From positions 24,279,351 to 24,343,350 of the forward strand of contig NC_065544.1 in assembly GCF_932294415.1 (NCBI RefSeq): 64,000 nt of DNA, read 5' to 3'. Made by a program: the position numbers and the translations under genes. The notes beneath the pieces are model-generated. The model did no database searches. It saw only the letters and a program-made list of their open reading frames with translations, and was not told the origin of the DNA. Below are positions 38,505 through 50,435 of the stretch, one piece after another; the stretch's first letter is position 1, and every line of letters starts with the position of its first letter. Origin of the DNA: Quercus robur. Taxonomy: Eukaryota > Streptophyta > Magnoliopsida > Fagales > Fagaceae.

Positions 38505-40126
38505 TCATCCAAATCTTCTAAAAAGTAGGCCCCTATGCCGGCTATGGAGGTGATACGATATGGGCCTTCCTAATTTGGTCCGCGTTTTCCCCGCGCAGGA
38601 TTTCTCGCAGTGCCTAGGACCTTCCTCAATACCAGATCCCCGGGTGTCAGGGGCCTTAGCTTCACCTTGGCATCGTAACCCTGCTTGAGCTTTTGCTGAT
38701 AGTAGGCAAGCTGGACCATTACGCTCTCCCTTCTTTCCTCGAGGAGGTCCAAGCTCTTTTCCAGAAGTCCGTTGTTGGCACTGGGGCAGAATGCGATGGT
38801 CCTTTGTGTTGGGAAGTTTATCTCCAGAGGAATAACAACCTCGGCTCCATAGGTCATCGAAAAGAGGGTTTCTCCTATGGACCTGCGAGGTGTGGTGCGG
38901 TACGTCCACAAGACATGGGGCAACTCTTTTACCTACCTTCCCTTCGCGTTGTCTAACCTCTTTTTCAACCCATTCACTATGGTTTTGTTGATGGTTTCAG
39001 CCTGCCCATTACCTTGCGGGTAAGCCGGTGTGGAGTATCTATTGGCAATTCCCCACTTGCTACAATATCTTCTAAAAGCTTTACTATCAAATTGGAGTCC
39101 GTTGTCCGAGATTAGGGCGTGAGGAATTCCAAATCTAGTGACGATATTTTTCCAAACAAATTTCTTGGCATCAACGTCTTTAATGTTTGCTAGCGGCTCA
39201 GATTTGACCCATTTTGTGAAATAATCCGTGCCGACAAGAAGAAATCTTTTGTTCCCTGCTGCTTTAGGGAATGGTCCTAGGATGTCTAGGCCCCACTGTG
39301 CGAATGGCCAAGGGTTGGACAGAGGGTTAAGGGTTCCGCCTGGCTGATGTATATTCGGGGCGAACCTTTGGCACTGGTCGCACTTCTTTACAAATTCCTG
39401 CGCCTCTTTCTGCATGCTTGGCCACCAATAACCTTGCATTATGGTCCTATGGGACAAGGACCTACCCCCTGTATGACTTCCGCAAATCCCTTCGTGTAAT
39501 TCCTCCAGGATGAGTTCAATGGCATCTGGGTGCACACACAGCAAGTACGGCCCTAAGAATGGGTGCCTGTACAGTTTGGAGTCCTCGGACAACCAGAATC
39601 GAGAAGCCTTTCTTCTAATCTTGTCGGCCTCGTTCTTATCTTCTGGTAAGGTGTCGTGCTTTAAGAACAGTACTAGAGGATCCATCCAGCTAGGTCCAGC
39701 CCTGACGTTGTGAACCCGAACTGGGTTGGTCCCTGCCGTCGTTGGGCGATAGAGATCTTCTATGAGAATAACCCGAGGAAGTGGCTGAGCTGAGGAGGTG
39801 GCGAGCGTTGCAAGAGAATCAGCATGGGTGTTCCCGCTCCTAGACACGTGCACCAGATTGAAGTGATAGAAATGGGTCTGCAGGCGCTTGACTTGGACTA
39901 GGTACTTTTGCATTCTTTCATCCCTCGCCTCTAATTCCCCATTTACTTGTCCCACAACGAGTCTTGAGTCCGAGAACATGTTCACGGATTTTCCACCCAG
40001 TTTTTGGATCATTGACATTCCTTGCAACAATGCCTCATACTCTGCTTCATTATTCGTGGCCAAGAAACCAAGCCTCAACGATTTTTCGATGGTGATCCCC
40101 TCGGGGGAGACCAAAACGAGCCCCAC
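38505..40126 (-). pseudogene. Gypsy RNase H C-terminal part and integrase
   Basis: The frame from 40126 opens in a second RNase H-like segment (SDSRLVVGQVNGE), a known Tat trait, and continues into integrase. The zinc-binding HHCC region ends in KKCDQCQRFA. The core has Asp in LDILGPFPK, Asp in SDNGLQFDS and Glu in NGQAETIN. TAG at 38933-38935 falls where the family has Trp. The next piece (38570-38923, HVLWTYRTTPRRS) continues integrase in the same sense to the C-terminal chromodomain-free end. It inserts element cDNA in intact relatives. Confidence 0.85.
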
Positions 40127-40365
40127 CCCTGAGCCCCTTTGGTTGGCGCGCCGTCGATGTGTGCTTTCTACTAATTGGGCTCTTGTTGAGAGATTGCGCT
40201 TATTAGTTTCCCGTCAGGGTTTAGTGTCCCTCCCCCTCCTTCTGGTGTGGGCTCTGCAAATTCAGCTACTAGATCCGCGAGAACCTGACCCTTCACAGCA
40301 GTGTGAGGCATGTACCTAATGTCGAAGGTGCCCAGAATCGTTCCCCATTTTGCTATTCTACCCGT

Positions 40366-41500
40366 CTAGTCGGCGCTTCGAAGTATGGATCTCAGCGGAA
40401 GTTGGGTTAGTACAACAACAGTATATGCCTGGAAATAGTGGGGGAGCTTTTGCGTGGCTTGTACGATTGCCAAGACGGCCTTTTCGAGGGGGAGGTAACG
40501 GATCTCTGCCTTGTGCAGCAATTTGCTTACGTAGTAGACAGGCCGTTGTGTGCCATTGTCTTCTCGGATTAGCACTAAGCTCACTGCATGAGAGGCTACA
40601 GCAATGTAGGCGAATAGCATCTCGTCGACCTCAGGACTGGACATAATTGGTGGCCGGGTGAGGTATTCCTTAAGCTGCTGGAAAGCTAAAACGCATTCTT
40701 CAGTCCATTCGAAGCCTTTCCACTTGTTTAATAGAAGGAAGAAAGGCCTGCATCTGTCCGTTGAGCTGGAAATGAAACGGTTTAAAGCGGCAATCATGCC
40801 AATGAGCTTTTGGACCTTTTTGGGATTCCAAGGAGGCTGCAGGCTATGGATAGCTCTAATTTAGTCAGGGCTAACTTCGATGCCTCTGTGGGTCACCATG
40901 TAACCTAAGAATTTCCCTGATCCCACCCCAAATGAACACTTGGACGTGTTTAGGCGCAACCTTTACTTTCTCAGAATTCGAAAGATATCGCCGAGGTCTC
41001 TAACATGGTTGGGCACTAATTTTCTTTTTACCACCATGTCGTCTATATAAACTTCGATGCTTTTACCCATTTGCTGCTCAAACATCCTGGTCATCATCCT
41101 TTGGTAGGTTGACCCAACATTCTTTAAGCCAAAGGGCATCACTTTATAGTGATAATTTCCAACGGGGGTGACAAAAGCCGTTTTTTCTTGGTCCTTAGCG
41201 GCCAGGGGTATCTGATGGTAGCCTTGGAAGGCAACCAAAAAACTCATTCGAGGGTGTCCGATGGTCGAATCCACCAATCGGTCTATCCACGGCATGGGGA
41301 AGGGATCCTTCGGGCAGGCCTTATTTAGGTCCGTGAAGTCTACGCAAATCCGCCATTTCTCACTCTTCTTTTTTACCACGACTGTGTTGGCCAACCATTC
41401 GGGGTAGAATACCTCCTTGATAGCCCCTGCTTTCTTCAATTTTGTGACCTCCTTTCTCACGGCGTCTGCATGCTCTTTCGACGGTCTCCGAGGAGGCTAC
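40366..41500 (-). pseudogene. Gypsy reverse transcriptase and first RNase H
   Basis: Reverse transcriptase reads EWLANTVVVKKK, KWRICVDFTDLN, the catalytic YIDDMVV and VMPFGLKN (40963-41460). RNase H follows (40366-40797) with RPVYYVSKLL and QPLRSIL-like ends. Stops at about 41503, 40960-40962, 40861-40863 and 40366 replace codons that are usually Gln, Lys or Tyr, consistent with C-to-T decay. Catalytic residues are otherwise kept. Confidence 0.88.
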
Positions 41501-41769
41501 TTCTTAGGCGTTATGGCCGGGCTAACATTAAGGTGATGGCAGATGAAATCTGGGTCAACCCCAGGGGCCTCGTAGGCGTCCCAAGCAAACATGTCCACAT
41601 TCTGTCTAAGAAAATCAATTAGTATCACCTTCTCTTGGGGAGGTAATTCTAAGCCGACCTGAAAAAACCTCTCTGGGTCTCATCCGACAAGTACTTTCTC
41701 CAGATCCTCGCAACTCGCCTCCATGGGTGGTCCCCCACTACCCGAGGCTGGGGCTGGGGTCGTTAATTG

Positions 41770-42300
41770 CTATAAGCCGCTCTCGGCTGAGGTGGAGGGC
41801 ACACTATTCGGTCGTCGTGAGATTGCTGACACTATGCATTGCCGGGCTATCGCCTGGTTCCCTATTACTTCTTTCACTCGACCTTCTGACGGATACTTCA
41901 CCTTTTGGTATAAGGTTGATGACACAGCCCCTAGTGCATGAAGCCACGGTCGGGCCACGATGGCAGTGTAGGGGGAGTATGCATCTACCACAATGAAGTC
42001 CACCTCCACCACGTCCGAGTCTGTTTGTATAGGCAGCCTAATCATGCCTTTCGGGGTGACGGTTTTCCTTCAAAACTGACCAAAGGGGAGTCGTATGCCA
42101 ACAGGTCCTCTGGCTTCAGGTTCAATCCCTTATACAAGTCGGGATACATTACCTCCATGGCGCTGCCCTGGTCAACTAGCACCCTCTTCACATCGTAACC
42201 CCCAATTCTGAGCGTGACGACTTGGGCATCGTCGTGGGGTTGAAGGGTTCCCAGTTTGTCCTCATCCGAGAATCCGATTAAGGGCGTGGCCAGCCCTCTA
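41770..42300 (-). pseudogene. Gypsy aspartic protease region
   Basis: VLVDQGSAMEV (about 42165-42200) matches the retroviral-type D-x-G-S active-site loop. Downstream VDAYSPYTAIVARPWL is typical of this lineage. A 1-nt frameshift at about 42045-42062 separates the two halves, and TAG ends the frame at 41770. Confidence 0.8.
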
Positions 42301-43790
42301 GCCCTCTTGGATTTCCTGTCGTTAGTTTCAGTAGGGAGCCTGCCCACTGACATTACTCTGAAAGGATTGGAACCGGTCCTTCCTGGTGCGGCGAGAATGA
42401 CATTTATTGTGCCAATGGGTGGCCTCAATGCGCTTTTCCTAGTTTTGATGTTTAACTGCTCCTGCCATCCCATAGGGTGATGTAATAAATGCCTCAACTT
42501 CCCCTCTCGGACAAGCCGGTCCAAGTGGTTTTTCAGATTCCTGCAATCATCGGTGGTGTGACCCGGCTCTTGGTGATACGTGCAATACAGGTTCTGGTTA
42601 CGTTTCGAGGGGTCATCTGCCATCTTGCTTGGCCATTGAAAGAACAGTTCGTTCTTCACCTTCTCTAGGATCTTATGTAATGGTTCTCGGAACACAGCAT
42701 GAACTGCCTGTGCCCCAGTGGATCCAGACTGTTCCGAGTAATCTCTTCTCAGCCTATTACTGTTGTTAAAGTCCGACCTGAAGTCCCTCCTCTCCTAAGG
42801 GACAACCTTCGCTTTGCCCTTCCCCGTCTGCTGGTCTTCCTCGACCCTTTTGTACTTGTCAATTCTGTCCATGAGTTGGCGCACACTAGTGACCGGCTTC
42901 CTAGTCAGGGACTTTCTTAAACCATGCTCTGTCGGCAGGCCCCTCTTGAATGTGCTAATGGTGACGTCATCGTAATTTCCCTCTATCTTATTATACATTT
43001 CCCAGTACCTGTCTGAATAGGCCGTCAGTGTCTCTCCTTCTCGCATGGACAAAGATAGGAAGGAATCTAGGGGCTGAGGGACTCTGTTACTGGTAATGAA
43101 GCTGGAACCAAAAGCCTGTGTCAGCTGCTTAAAGGAATTTATAGAATTTGGCTTAAGGCCATCAAACCATCTCATTGCCATAGGTCCCAAGCTGGACGGA
43201 AACACTTTGCACATCAGCGCCTCGTCCCTGGAATGGATGGCCATCCTCTGGTTAAACTGGCTTACATGCTCCACTGGGTCCGTCTGACCATTATATATGG
43301 CAAAGGTTGGTTGGTGGAACTGCCAGGGAAGCTCAGCCCCCTCTATCCTACGCGTGAAAGGCGATTGGGAGATGCGGTCCAGGGCCTTACTCATGGCGTC
43401 GTTTGCCAGGCCTTGGTAAGATGGGCTTTTGTGGCCACGTTTACAAGGTTGCTCTTCCTCATAGGAAAAAGTTTCGCTTTGAGGGGTTCTTGATCTCCGC
43501 CTGTATTCATTGTCCTCCTCACCGCTAGTGTCCGAGCCGGGTGAAGGACGTTTTTATTGCGCTCGGCGTAACCTCTTCTTCAAGTCATCGATTTCTTGCT
43601 GTAAATCCCTGCGATCGTTTCGCTTATGGGATGCGTGACCTTTCCCTTTCAAGCGACTTCTACTCGTGTGGGAGGTGTTCACACTACCCTCTCGTTGCTT
43701 GTCTTGATCTTTCTCCCGTTCGAGATTCAAAAAGTTGTCTTGCCGTTGGGAGTATGCGTGTCCGGTTTAGCACGGACCTGATCCTTCCAT
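42300..43790 (-). pseudogene. Gypsy gag
   Basis: The retrotransposon gag domain lies at 42795-43394 (LGPMAMRWFDGL, FGSSFITSNRV, LRKSLTRKPVTSV). The C-terminal part (42480-42695) has a zinc-knuckle-like CTYHQEPGHTTDDC. A TAG at 42795-42797 splits the two. Upstream of 43394 the frame continues towards a Ser/Arg-rich N-terminus near 43790. Confidence 0.85.
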
Positions 43791-43821
43791 TTCTAACGGC
43801 TTCACTTGTCGAGACACAGGT

Positions 43822-43841
43822 TCTCCCCACAGACGGCACTA
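43822..43841 (-). promoter_or_regulatory. Putative primer-binding site
   Basis: On the minus strand AGTGCCGTCTGTGGGGAGAA lies 2 nt inside the upstream LTR. Position and the GCCGTCTGTGGGGA core fit the primer-binding sites of plant gypsy elements. I do not assign the tRNA. Confidence 0.55.
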
Positions 43842-43843
43842 AT

Positions 43844-44550
43844 TGTAGGGTCAATTTTGGGGCTCAGGCCTAGTAGGTAGGTGATTATGGCCCAAAGAGC
43901 CCTAGACAATGAATTTGTAGAGAGCGGGTTACAGAACTAGGCCCTAACGAAGTGAGGGTTAGTTAATTTTGGGCCATACAACGATTGAACGTAAGAATAT
44001 CTCCTTCATGTCCATTGGATGTTCGGTCCGAGGAGACGTGCGGGTGCACTTCTGTTCCTGATCAAAGGCTATGGTCTTTCTCTCTCTCTTCTGTTCTTCC
44101 TTTGCTCTTTTTTCCGATCCCCTCTTCATGGGGATGCCCTTCTCTTATATAGCCTCCTTAAAGTCATCAGAGCCTTACACTTGTTGATCATCTGGGCCTT
44201 CACTTGAGTGCCCTTCCCATCGGACATCTCCCCTATCTTTCTTTGAGTTGTTATGGCCAAGGTAACACTGTTCTCCTGTCTTCTCCACATTAATGCGGCC
44301 AGAAAAGTAACAGCCCTGCATTTAATGTGGTAGTTGTGGAGCGATTCTTTATTGTTGGTAGAATGCATGTCTGAGCCATATCTGGCATGTTCGAGGAGAC
44401 ACCCCTCCTCGAATTGTCTTTAAAACAAGCTTAGGCCCATAAGGATTGGGCCGGGGGCCCTTTCTGGCACCCACACTTTCTCCTCGGACTGGGTTGAACT
44501 CTATAGAGGGCTCGAGGCCCATTGTTTGATCTGGGGACTTTACCCCTACA
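43844..44550 (-). repeat. Upstream (5') LTR of the gypsy element, with TATA box
   Basis: 707 bp. On the minus strand CTATATAAGA at 44144-44153 is the probable TATA box for gag-pol. Same TG...CA ends as 33958-34664. Confidence 0.95.
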
Positions 44551-44555
44551 ATTAT

Positions 44556-46066
44556 TATTTGAATTTGGGCTATTGCACCATGCAATTACCATCCCTATGT
44601 GATATTTAAGAGTTAATAGGGTAAAAAAATAAGGTTAAGAAAGATTTTTCCCTATCAATTTTAACATCTCACATGAGGTGATAATTAAATGGTGCATAGT
44701 TCTAGCTATTGTACCAGATTTCAATCCTTTTCTTTTTCTTCATTTAATAAACTACTTATTAAAAAAAAATCAAGTATCAATGAATTATAAAGAATATTTT
44801 GGCTACACAGCTTTGGTAGGCTCATAATTTTTTTTCTACAATGATAACCCAAGCAATGCACAGGAATTTTCAACAAAATATGATTTCTTTTGCCTTTTTA
44901 TTTTTTTAATAAATATAAAATATGATAATTGTCAATAGACATTTATCATGATTGTGTTTATATATGGAACCATATATTCTATATATTCTTCCATAGTACC
45001 ATTTAAAGAAAACATGATGTGTCAAAATTTTAATAGAGAGTTTAAATATAGAATAAAATTTAAATTCAATTATTTTTTAAAAATAACTCAATTAAAAATA
45101 CATTAAAATAATGATATGTAGCCTATAGTCTCGTAACTCAATTGACAACTTTTAATATTTTCAATAAAGGCATCTAGGATTCCATTCCCCCAACACAAAC
45201 TATTAATATATTAGAAACAAATACGTGTAAAATTGTGAGAATTCAAAAGTTTATGTGACATAACAATATGAAGCCAACCAAAATTCAAATTGCTTTGGTT
45301 TTATGTATATTTGTATTATATAAGATTATAAATTATAGATTTGTTGAATTGACAGGTTGTGAGTAATGGCACTTGTCGATGCCAGATTTCGGACAGTTAC
45401 CCCCTCCAACACTTTGAGAGTTCCTTGAATGGTTATTTGGCGAGACATGTCGTGAATGTGTGTGATAAGTGGACGCTTGAGTGTACAGATGTGTATTTAG
45501 TGAGTCCATTTTATCTTTCCATTTTATTAGAGTTGCCATCAACCATTAGTTTTTTAGGTGTGATTAGACATTTATGTCTAATCCATTTATTACCTAATTA
45601 ACTAAGAATTTCCCCAAGGGTTCTTAAGTTAAAGGGTACGGTAAATGTCTTGAACCAAAGATATGGACTAAGAAGTTTGATTATATGTGAGGAAGGTGTT
45701 AGACATTCCACAACGCCTATCTTAAGATAATAACTTGTTTTGATTGTATTATTAATTTTAATCATTTGAAATATAACTCTTATATTTGACTATTTGGCTT
45801 TTGGGAAAAAGGTGTGAATTCTAACAATTAATTTTATATTATATTTGGCTTTTGGGAAAAAAGATGTGAATTCAATTTTATATTATATACATGACATGTG
45901 AATCAAGATATATACACAACTAACATATAAGATAATATATACATAATTAGCACGTGAGATAGGTATCACAAATATGTACCTGGCATGTAAGAATGATATA
46001 TAAGATCTAAGTACTAACATGTGGAATGAAAAGTACTAATATGTGATATGAAATGTACTAACATGT

Positions 46067-46102
<36 letters not shown>

Positions 46103-46818
46103 GTTTCCCATAGTGTTTTCTCAAGGCTTTCAACTTGTAATAATATTTAACATGAGAGAATGCACGACATGACATGAGAGCAATATTTAAAACATGCATT
46201 TTTCAATTGAAGTACATGTACTATACCATGGAATCCAAGAGAAAAAGAGTTTCAAGAAGTTTACCTCATCATCCTTTTAGAGCAATTTATTTATTTTTCT
46301 TGTAAATTACATGTAAACAAGATAAAGGTAAAAAATGTAAGATAGTTTCAAGGGGAGGGGGAGTGTTGGCTTGATGTGACTCATGTACCCACTAACTCAA
46401 TTGATTTAAGTTAAGGATAATTTCTCTTTTTAAGAAAACATTTTTGTAAATGATTTTGGAAAAGAGGGAATATTCCTTGAATATTTTGGAAGACATTTAG
46501 AAAAGTCTTTATTATATATTTCTGTAAAAAGAGATTTTTGACAAAGGAATATTCTCCTCAAATGTTTTTGAGAGATATTTTATTTGCAAACTAACATGAA
46601 AATCTCATGAGATTATGTAGAGAATGAAATGAAAATGGTGCAACTTCTCATGAGTTTTTAAGAAAAATAGATTTTGTGGAAAATGGCACAACCTTTCATG
46701 AATTTTTGAGGAAAAAAAAGATATTTTAGTAAAAAGAGTGCAACCTATAATGAGTTTTTAAGAAAAAAAAAAAGATTATACGGAAAATGGTGAAATCTCT
46801 TATGAGCTTTTGACGAAA
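44556..46818. other. AT-rich non-coding stretch
   Basis: No gene recognised. 45335-45745 contains text that weakly resembles degraded LTR-retrotransposon leader sequence, not firm enough to call. An (AT)n microsatellite lies at 46069-46097. Confidence 0.45.
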
Positions 46819-47263
46819 GGACAAAGTTTAGTTACAAAATTGGTTGTAATCTTAAATTACAACCTTATTTAATTTCTTTTTATTAGAGGTAAATTTTGAC
46901 AAATCTACAATTAGATTACATCTTCTTCTTATATCGTCTATACTTGCAAAATTTTAAGAAAATTAAAGATCACTAGCTATGTTATCAATAAATTTTTTAA
47001 ATTGCAAGTTTTTGAAATTTAAAATTATGCATAAAATATAAACTTATAGATCATATAGTAAATAATATCTGATTGACACAAAATTTGACATGTGTATTAA
47101 GAGCGTAAAGAACATGCAATTCAACCGTTAGATTTTCAAAATATGTAAAGCGTAAAGAACATGCAATTCAACCGTTAGATTTTCAAAATATGTAATAATA
47201 TTTATTTTATTGAGTGAATTTGTAGTTTTAAACTACAACTAATTTTGTAACTAAACTTTGTCC
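46819..47263. mobile_element. MULE-type MITE (445 bp)
   Basis: Terminal inverted repeats GGACAAAGTTTAGTTACAAA and TTTGTAACTAAACTTTGTCC are perfect for 20 bp. Flanks TTGACGAAA (46810-46818) and TTGGCGAAA (47264-47272) match at 8 of 9, the 9-bp duplication of Mutator-like elements. An internal 47-bp tandem duplication occupies 47102-47195. A relative lies at 48938-49331. Confidence 0.85.
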
Positions 47264-47409
47264 TTGGCGAAAATAGATATTATGGAAAATTTTGTAATTT
47301 CTCATGAGTTTTTATAGAGGATGAGATTTTATAAGGAAAAAAACCCCTTTAGGAAAAATATTTTTTATGGGAAAATAAAGTTCATGTGTCTTGAAAATCC
47401 ATTTTGTTA

Positions 47410-47592
47410 AGAGTAATGCTATAGTCACAAACTATTTTACAATATTTTTACAAATTGTTGATGTGACCATTTTCTTATTGGTTTTCATTTAGACCTACCA
47501 TTAACATCACTTTTTCATTTATTAATAATCACTCACCATATCAGCAGTTTGTAAAACTTTTTGTAAAAAAGTTTGTATTTCTAGCATTACTC
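47410..47592. mobile_element. Small MITE-like element
   Basis: AGAGTAATGCTA on the left and TAGCATTACTCT on the right are perfect 12-bp inverted repeats; inside them ACAAACT.TTTTACAA and its complement also pair. Target duplication unclear. It may relate to the repeat cluster at 26991-28560. Confidence 0.75.
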
Positions 47593-48086
47593 TTTTTTCA
47601 ATTCTTAAGAAAAACACTTTCCATGAAAAGCTTTTGAGAAAATGACTTCTTCATTAAAATGTCCAATGGCTTTTATGGAAAAATTGTTTTGAATGTAAAT
47701 CTATGAGTTTTTCATTTATAACTCTTTGGAAAATATTTTCAAGTAACTTCATGGTTTTTTTTTTTTTTTTGTGTGTGTGTGAAAAAGCAGTGTTTGTACA
47801 TGTAAAAATCTCATGATTTGAAAAAAGAAAAAGTTTCTATGCAAAATCTATTTTGAAGACACATAATTTGGATAAATTAATTGGTGAGAAAACAAGTTTC
47901 AAAGTTCATGGAAAGTAACTTTTAACAAATTTGTTCATTTAGAAAACCCACATTAAAGGGGAGACATGGTACTCCTGTATCCAATTCTCCTATTTTGTGG
48001 TGTGAAAATATTGGGGCTACTTATCTATCTTCAAATTCTGTTTTTCATGCTCGTACAAATTAATTCATTTAGAAAAATCACATTAA

Positions 48087-48279
48087 GGGTATGTTTGGCA
48101 TCCGCTTCAGCTTTTAACTTTTAATTTTTATTTTTTATGTACATCTTTTTAAAACCTCACTTTTCCCCACTTTTTCTCACATTTTTTTTTCCACTTTTTT
48201 TAAGGTACAAGTATATTTTAGCACACTTTCAGCAAAAAAATTTCAGCAAAAGCTAAATAAGCTGTTTCCAAACGGATAC
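48087..48279. mobile_element. Harbinger-type MITE (193 bp)
   Basis: Ends GGGTATGTTTGGC and CCAAACGGATAC are imperfect inverted repeats flanked by TAA on both sides (48084-48086 and 48280-48282), the 3-bp PIF/Harbinger signature. Confidence 0.6.
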
Positions 48280-48503
48280 TAAAAGAGAGATTTTTATATT
48301 TATTTTTTATAATTCAATAATTACAAAATGGAAGAAGGAGGATTTTCACAATGGATGACTTAAAATTACCAAAAAGTTCCAATTAGTTGAGCTAGAAGGT
48401 TTTTGGCAACTATATAAATTATTAAAAAAGAAAAGAAAAGGAAATAACGTATTTTAACCTCTTTCATGGTTAACTACTAGAGATATTAGTTATCATACCC
48501 CCA

Positions 48504-48534
48504 AAAAAAGGGGGAGGGGAGGGGGGGGGGGGGG
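48504..48534. repeat. Poly-G / G-rich run
   Basis: About 30 nt almost all G, with potential to form a G-quadruplex and prone to sequencing error. Confidence 0.85.
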
Positions 48535-48937
48535 TGTTGAGATTGGATATTATAGGGTTTTACCCCAAGTTTATAATTAGTGGAGGGGTTCAAATTTTAC
48601 TCTAAACTGCCACCAATTCTATAAGAATCACGTTGAAGTTTTAATCTGTAGTTGGTAGTTGTAAACGGGAGAAAAACAAATGGTGGGTTCACAATTTCAC
48701 AACTCACAAGCTACCATATTAGCAAGTTGTGGTAAAGTTATAGAAATAATTGTGGTAAAAACTTAATTGTAGTTGGTAATATGGGTGAGCTCATTTTTCA
48801 GGTGAATTAATTGAGTCTATTAGGAGAAATCCAAATTGACTCAATGTGTTTCAATATGTATTGATGTAAAGGGATTAATGGTTTGTCACGAGTATAGAAG
48901 AAAATTTACATATATTTTAAGAGATGAATAGATAAAT

Positions 48938-49331
48938 GCACAAAATTTGGCTACAAACTTGGTTCTAGCCAATTACTACAAATTCCACTAAAACAATTAT
49001 CATGATTACATATTTTAAAAATCTAACTATTGGATTGTATGTTCTTTATGTTCTTAACATATATATCAAATTTCATGCCAATCGGATTTACTATTCAATT
49101 TATAAACTTATTTTTTATGCATAATTTTAAATTACAAGAACTTGAAATTTAAATATTTGATTGATGACATAGCTATTAATATTTGATTTTCTAGAAATTT
49201 TGCAAGTATGAAGGATATAAGAAGAAAATGTAATCCAATGATGGATTTTTCAAAATTTAAATCTAATAAAAAAATATTGAGTGAAGTTGTAGTCATTAGC
49301 TACAACCAAATTTTTTTGCTAAATTTTATCC
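48938..49331. mobile_element. MULE-type MITE (394 bp), relative of 46819-47263 in opposite orientation
   Basis: Starts GCACAAAATTTGGCTACAAA and ends AAATTTTATCC. Flanks TAGATAAAT (48929-48937) and TAAATAAAT (49332-49340) match at 8 of 9. The interior shares, in reverse complement, the words AATTTAAAATTATGCATAAA and AAAGAACAT with the other MITE. Confidence 0.7.
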
Positions 49332-49340
49332 TAAATAAAT

Positions 49341-50426
49341 ACAAACTAACATTAGATTATGCCAAAGATGATGATAATTGATGTAAGTAGATACCCAGCT
49401 AGTTTCAACCCAGCTGGGTATCACGGTGTCACACAAGCTTGTTTAATAATAAAATTTAAAAATATCTTTTAGAATGTTTAGAAATGGTCCATGAGAGATC
49501 ATCTTTATATTTCAATTGAAAAATGGTCATTTTTCCGGTTAGAAATTAGAAAGAAGTCATACAACTACAAGTGATTTAAAAAAAAAAAAAAAAAAGACTT
49601 CAAAAAGCTATACATAAGTAAATAAACTAAAAAATTAAAAGAAAAATCACTCACTAAACAGATACAAATTATTTAAATGTTTTTGTGAATGAACAAAATG
49701 GTTTTTATTGGACAGTCAAATTTTCATATTTTAAGAGATTCAAGCAATGGTGAGAGTAGTAGAGACTTTTTATTTTAGCTAATGTTCATGTGAATAAACA
49801 AGATTTGGAATTATGTTTAGTGTATTAGTGCACTAGACATGTTCCATATTTTAATGTGTCCAGTGCATTAATGCATTGAAGACAACTTGTGTCCAATGAA
49901 CAAATAGGTTGAGTGGACAATCAAATTTTTTATAGTCAAAGAGATTGAAGTCATGGCGGTTGCGTTTTCCAAAATGCATTTTTTTTAACTGGAGATTAGG
50001 TAAAGAGGGGTTATAATGGGACCATTATCATTGCAAAAGCTATTTGATTTATAAGTTAAAGACTTCGAATTCCAAACTTCGCCTAAGTTTTAAGGAAGCA
50101 AGACATGTGTAATCATGTTGCAGAATATACTATACAAAAGTTTATAAAGTAGTTGTGGACGTTCATGCCAGGGGAATTGGATTCTATTGGGTCTTGTAAG
50201 AACGATCAAGAAGATCATAATTCACAACAAAATGTTCTCCAAAGATATAATAAAAATAAATAAATAAACAAATTTTGGCCAAAAGTCCACAGACACAAAA
50301 AGTTTAGCCAACCAACCGCGGAGTTAGATTTGAAAGTTGGAACATGTAAATATGAAAGGTAGGCATCTGCCGCCAGAGCCTAACTTGTCATCCCACATGC
50401 GTAGATCTTTTGAGGATTTGGTCTTT
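49341..50426. other. AT-rich non-coding stretch
   Basis: No gene recognised on either strand. Confidence 0.5.
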
Positions 50427-50435
50427 TTCTTCATT

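Larger units (their letters stand above)
33958..44550 (-). mobile_element. Complete Tat-like Ty3/gypsy retrotransposon (10.6 kb), coding on minus strand
   Basis: Two 707-bp LTRs (33958-34664 and 43844-44550), each TG...CA, are flanked by the 5-bp target duplication ATTAT (33953-33957 and 44551-44555). Domain order on the minus strand is gag, protease, reverse transcriptase, RNase H, integrase, which defines gypsy. An extra ORF lies between pol and the downstream LTR in the opposite sense, a trait known in the Tat lineage. By eye I count about 29 mismatches between the LTRs (about 4 percent), mostly transitions. Gag-pol has at least seven in-frame stops and one frameshift, so the element is inactive. 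Confidence 0.95.

Noticed and set aside
45335-45745. Degraded LTR-retrotransposon leader
   Set aside because: Only loose resemblance; no ends, no target duplication, no domain.
50003-50100. SINE-like sequence
   Set aside because: A box B-like word only; no box A or tail.
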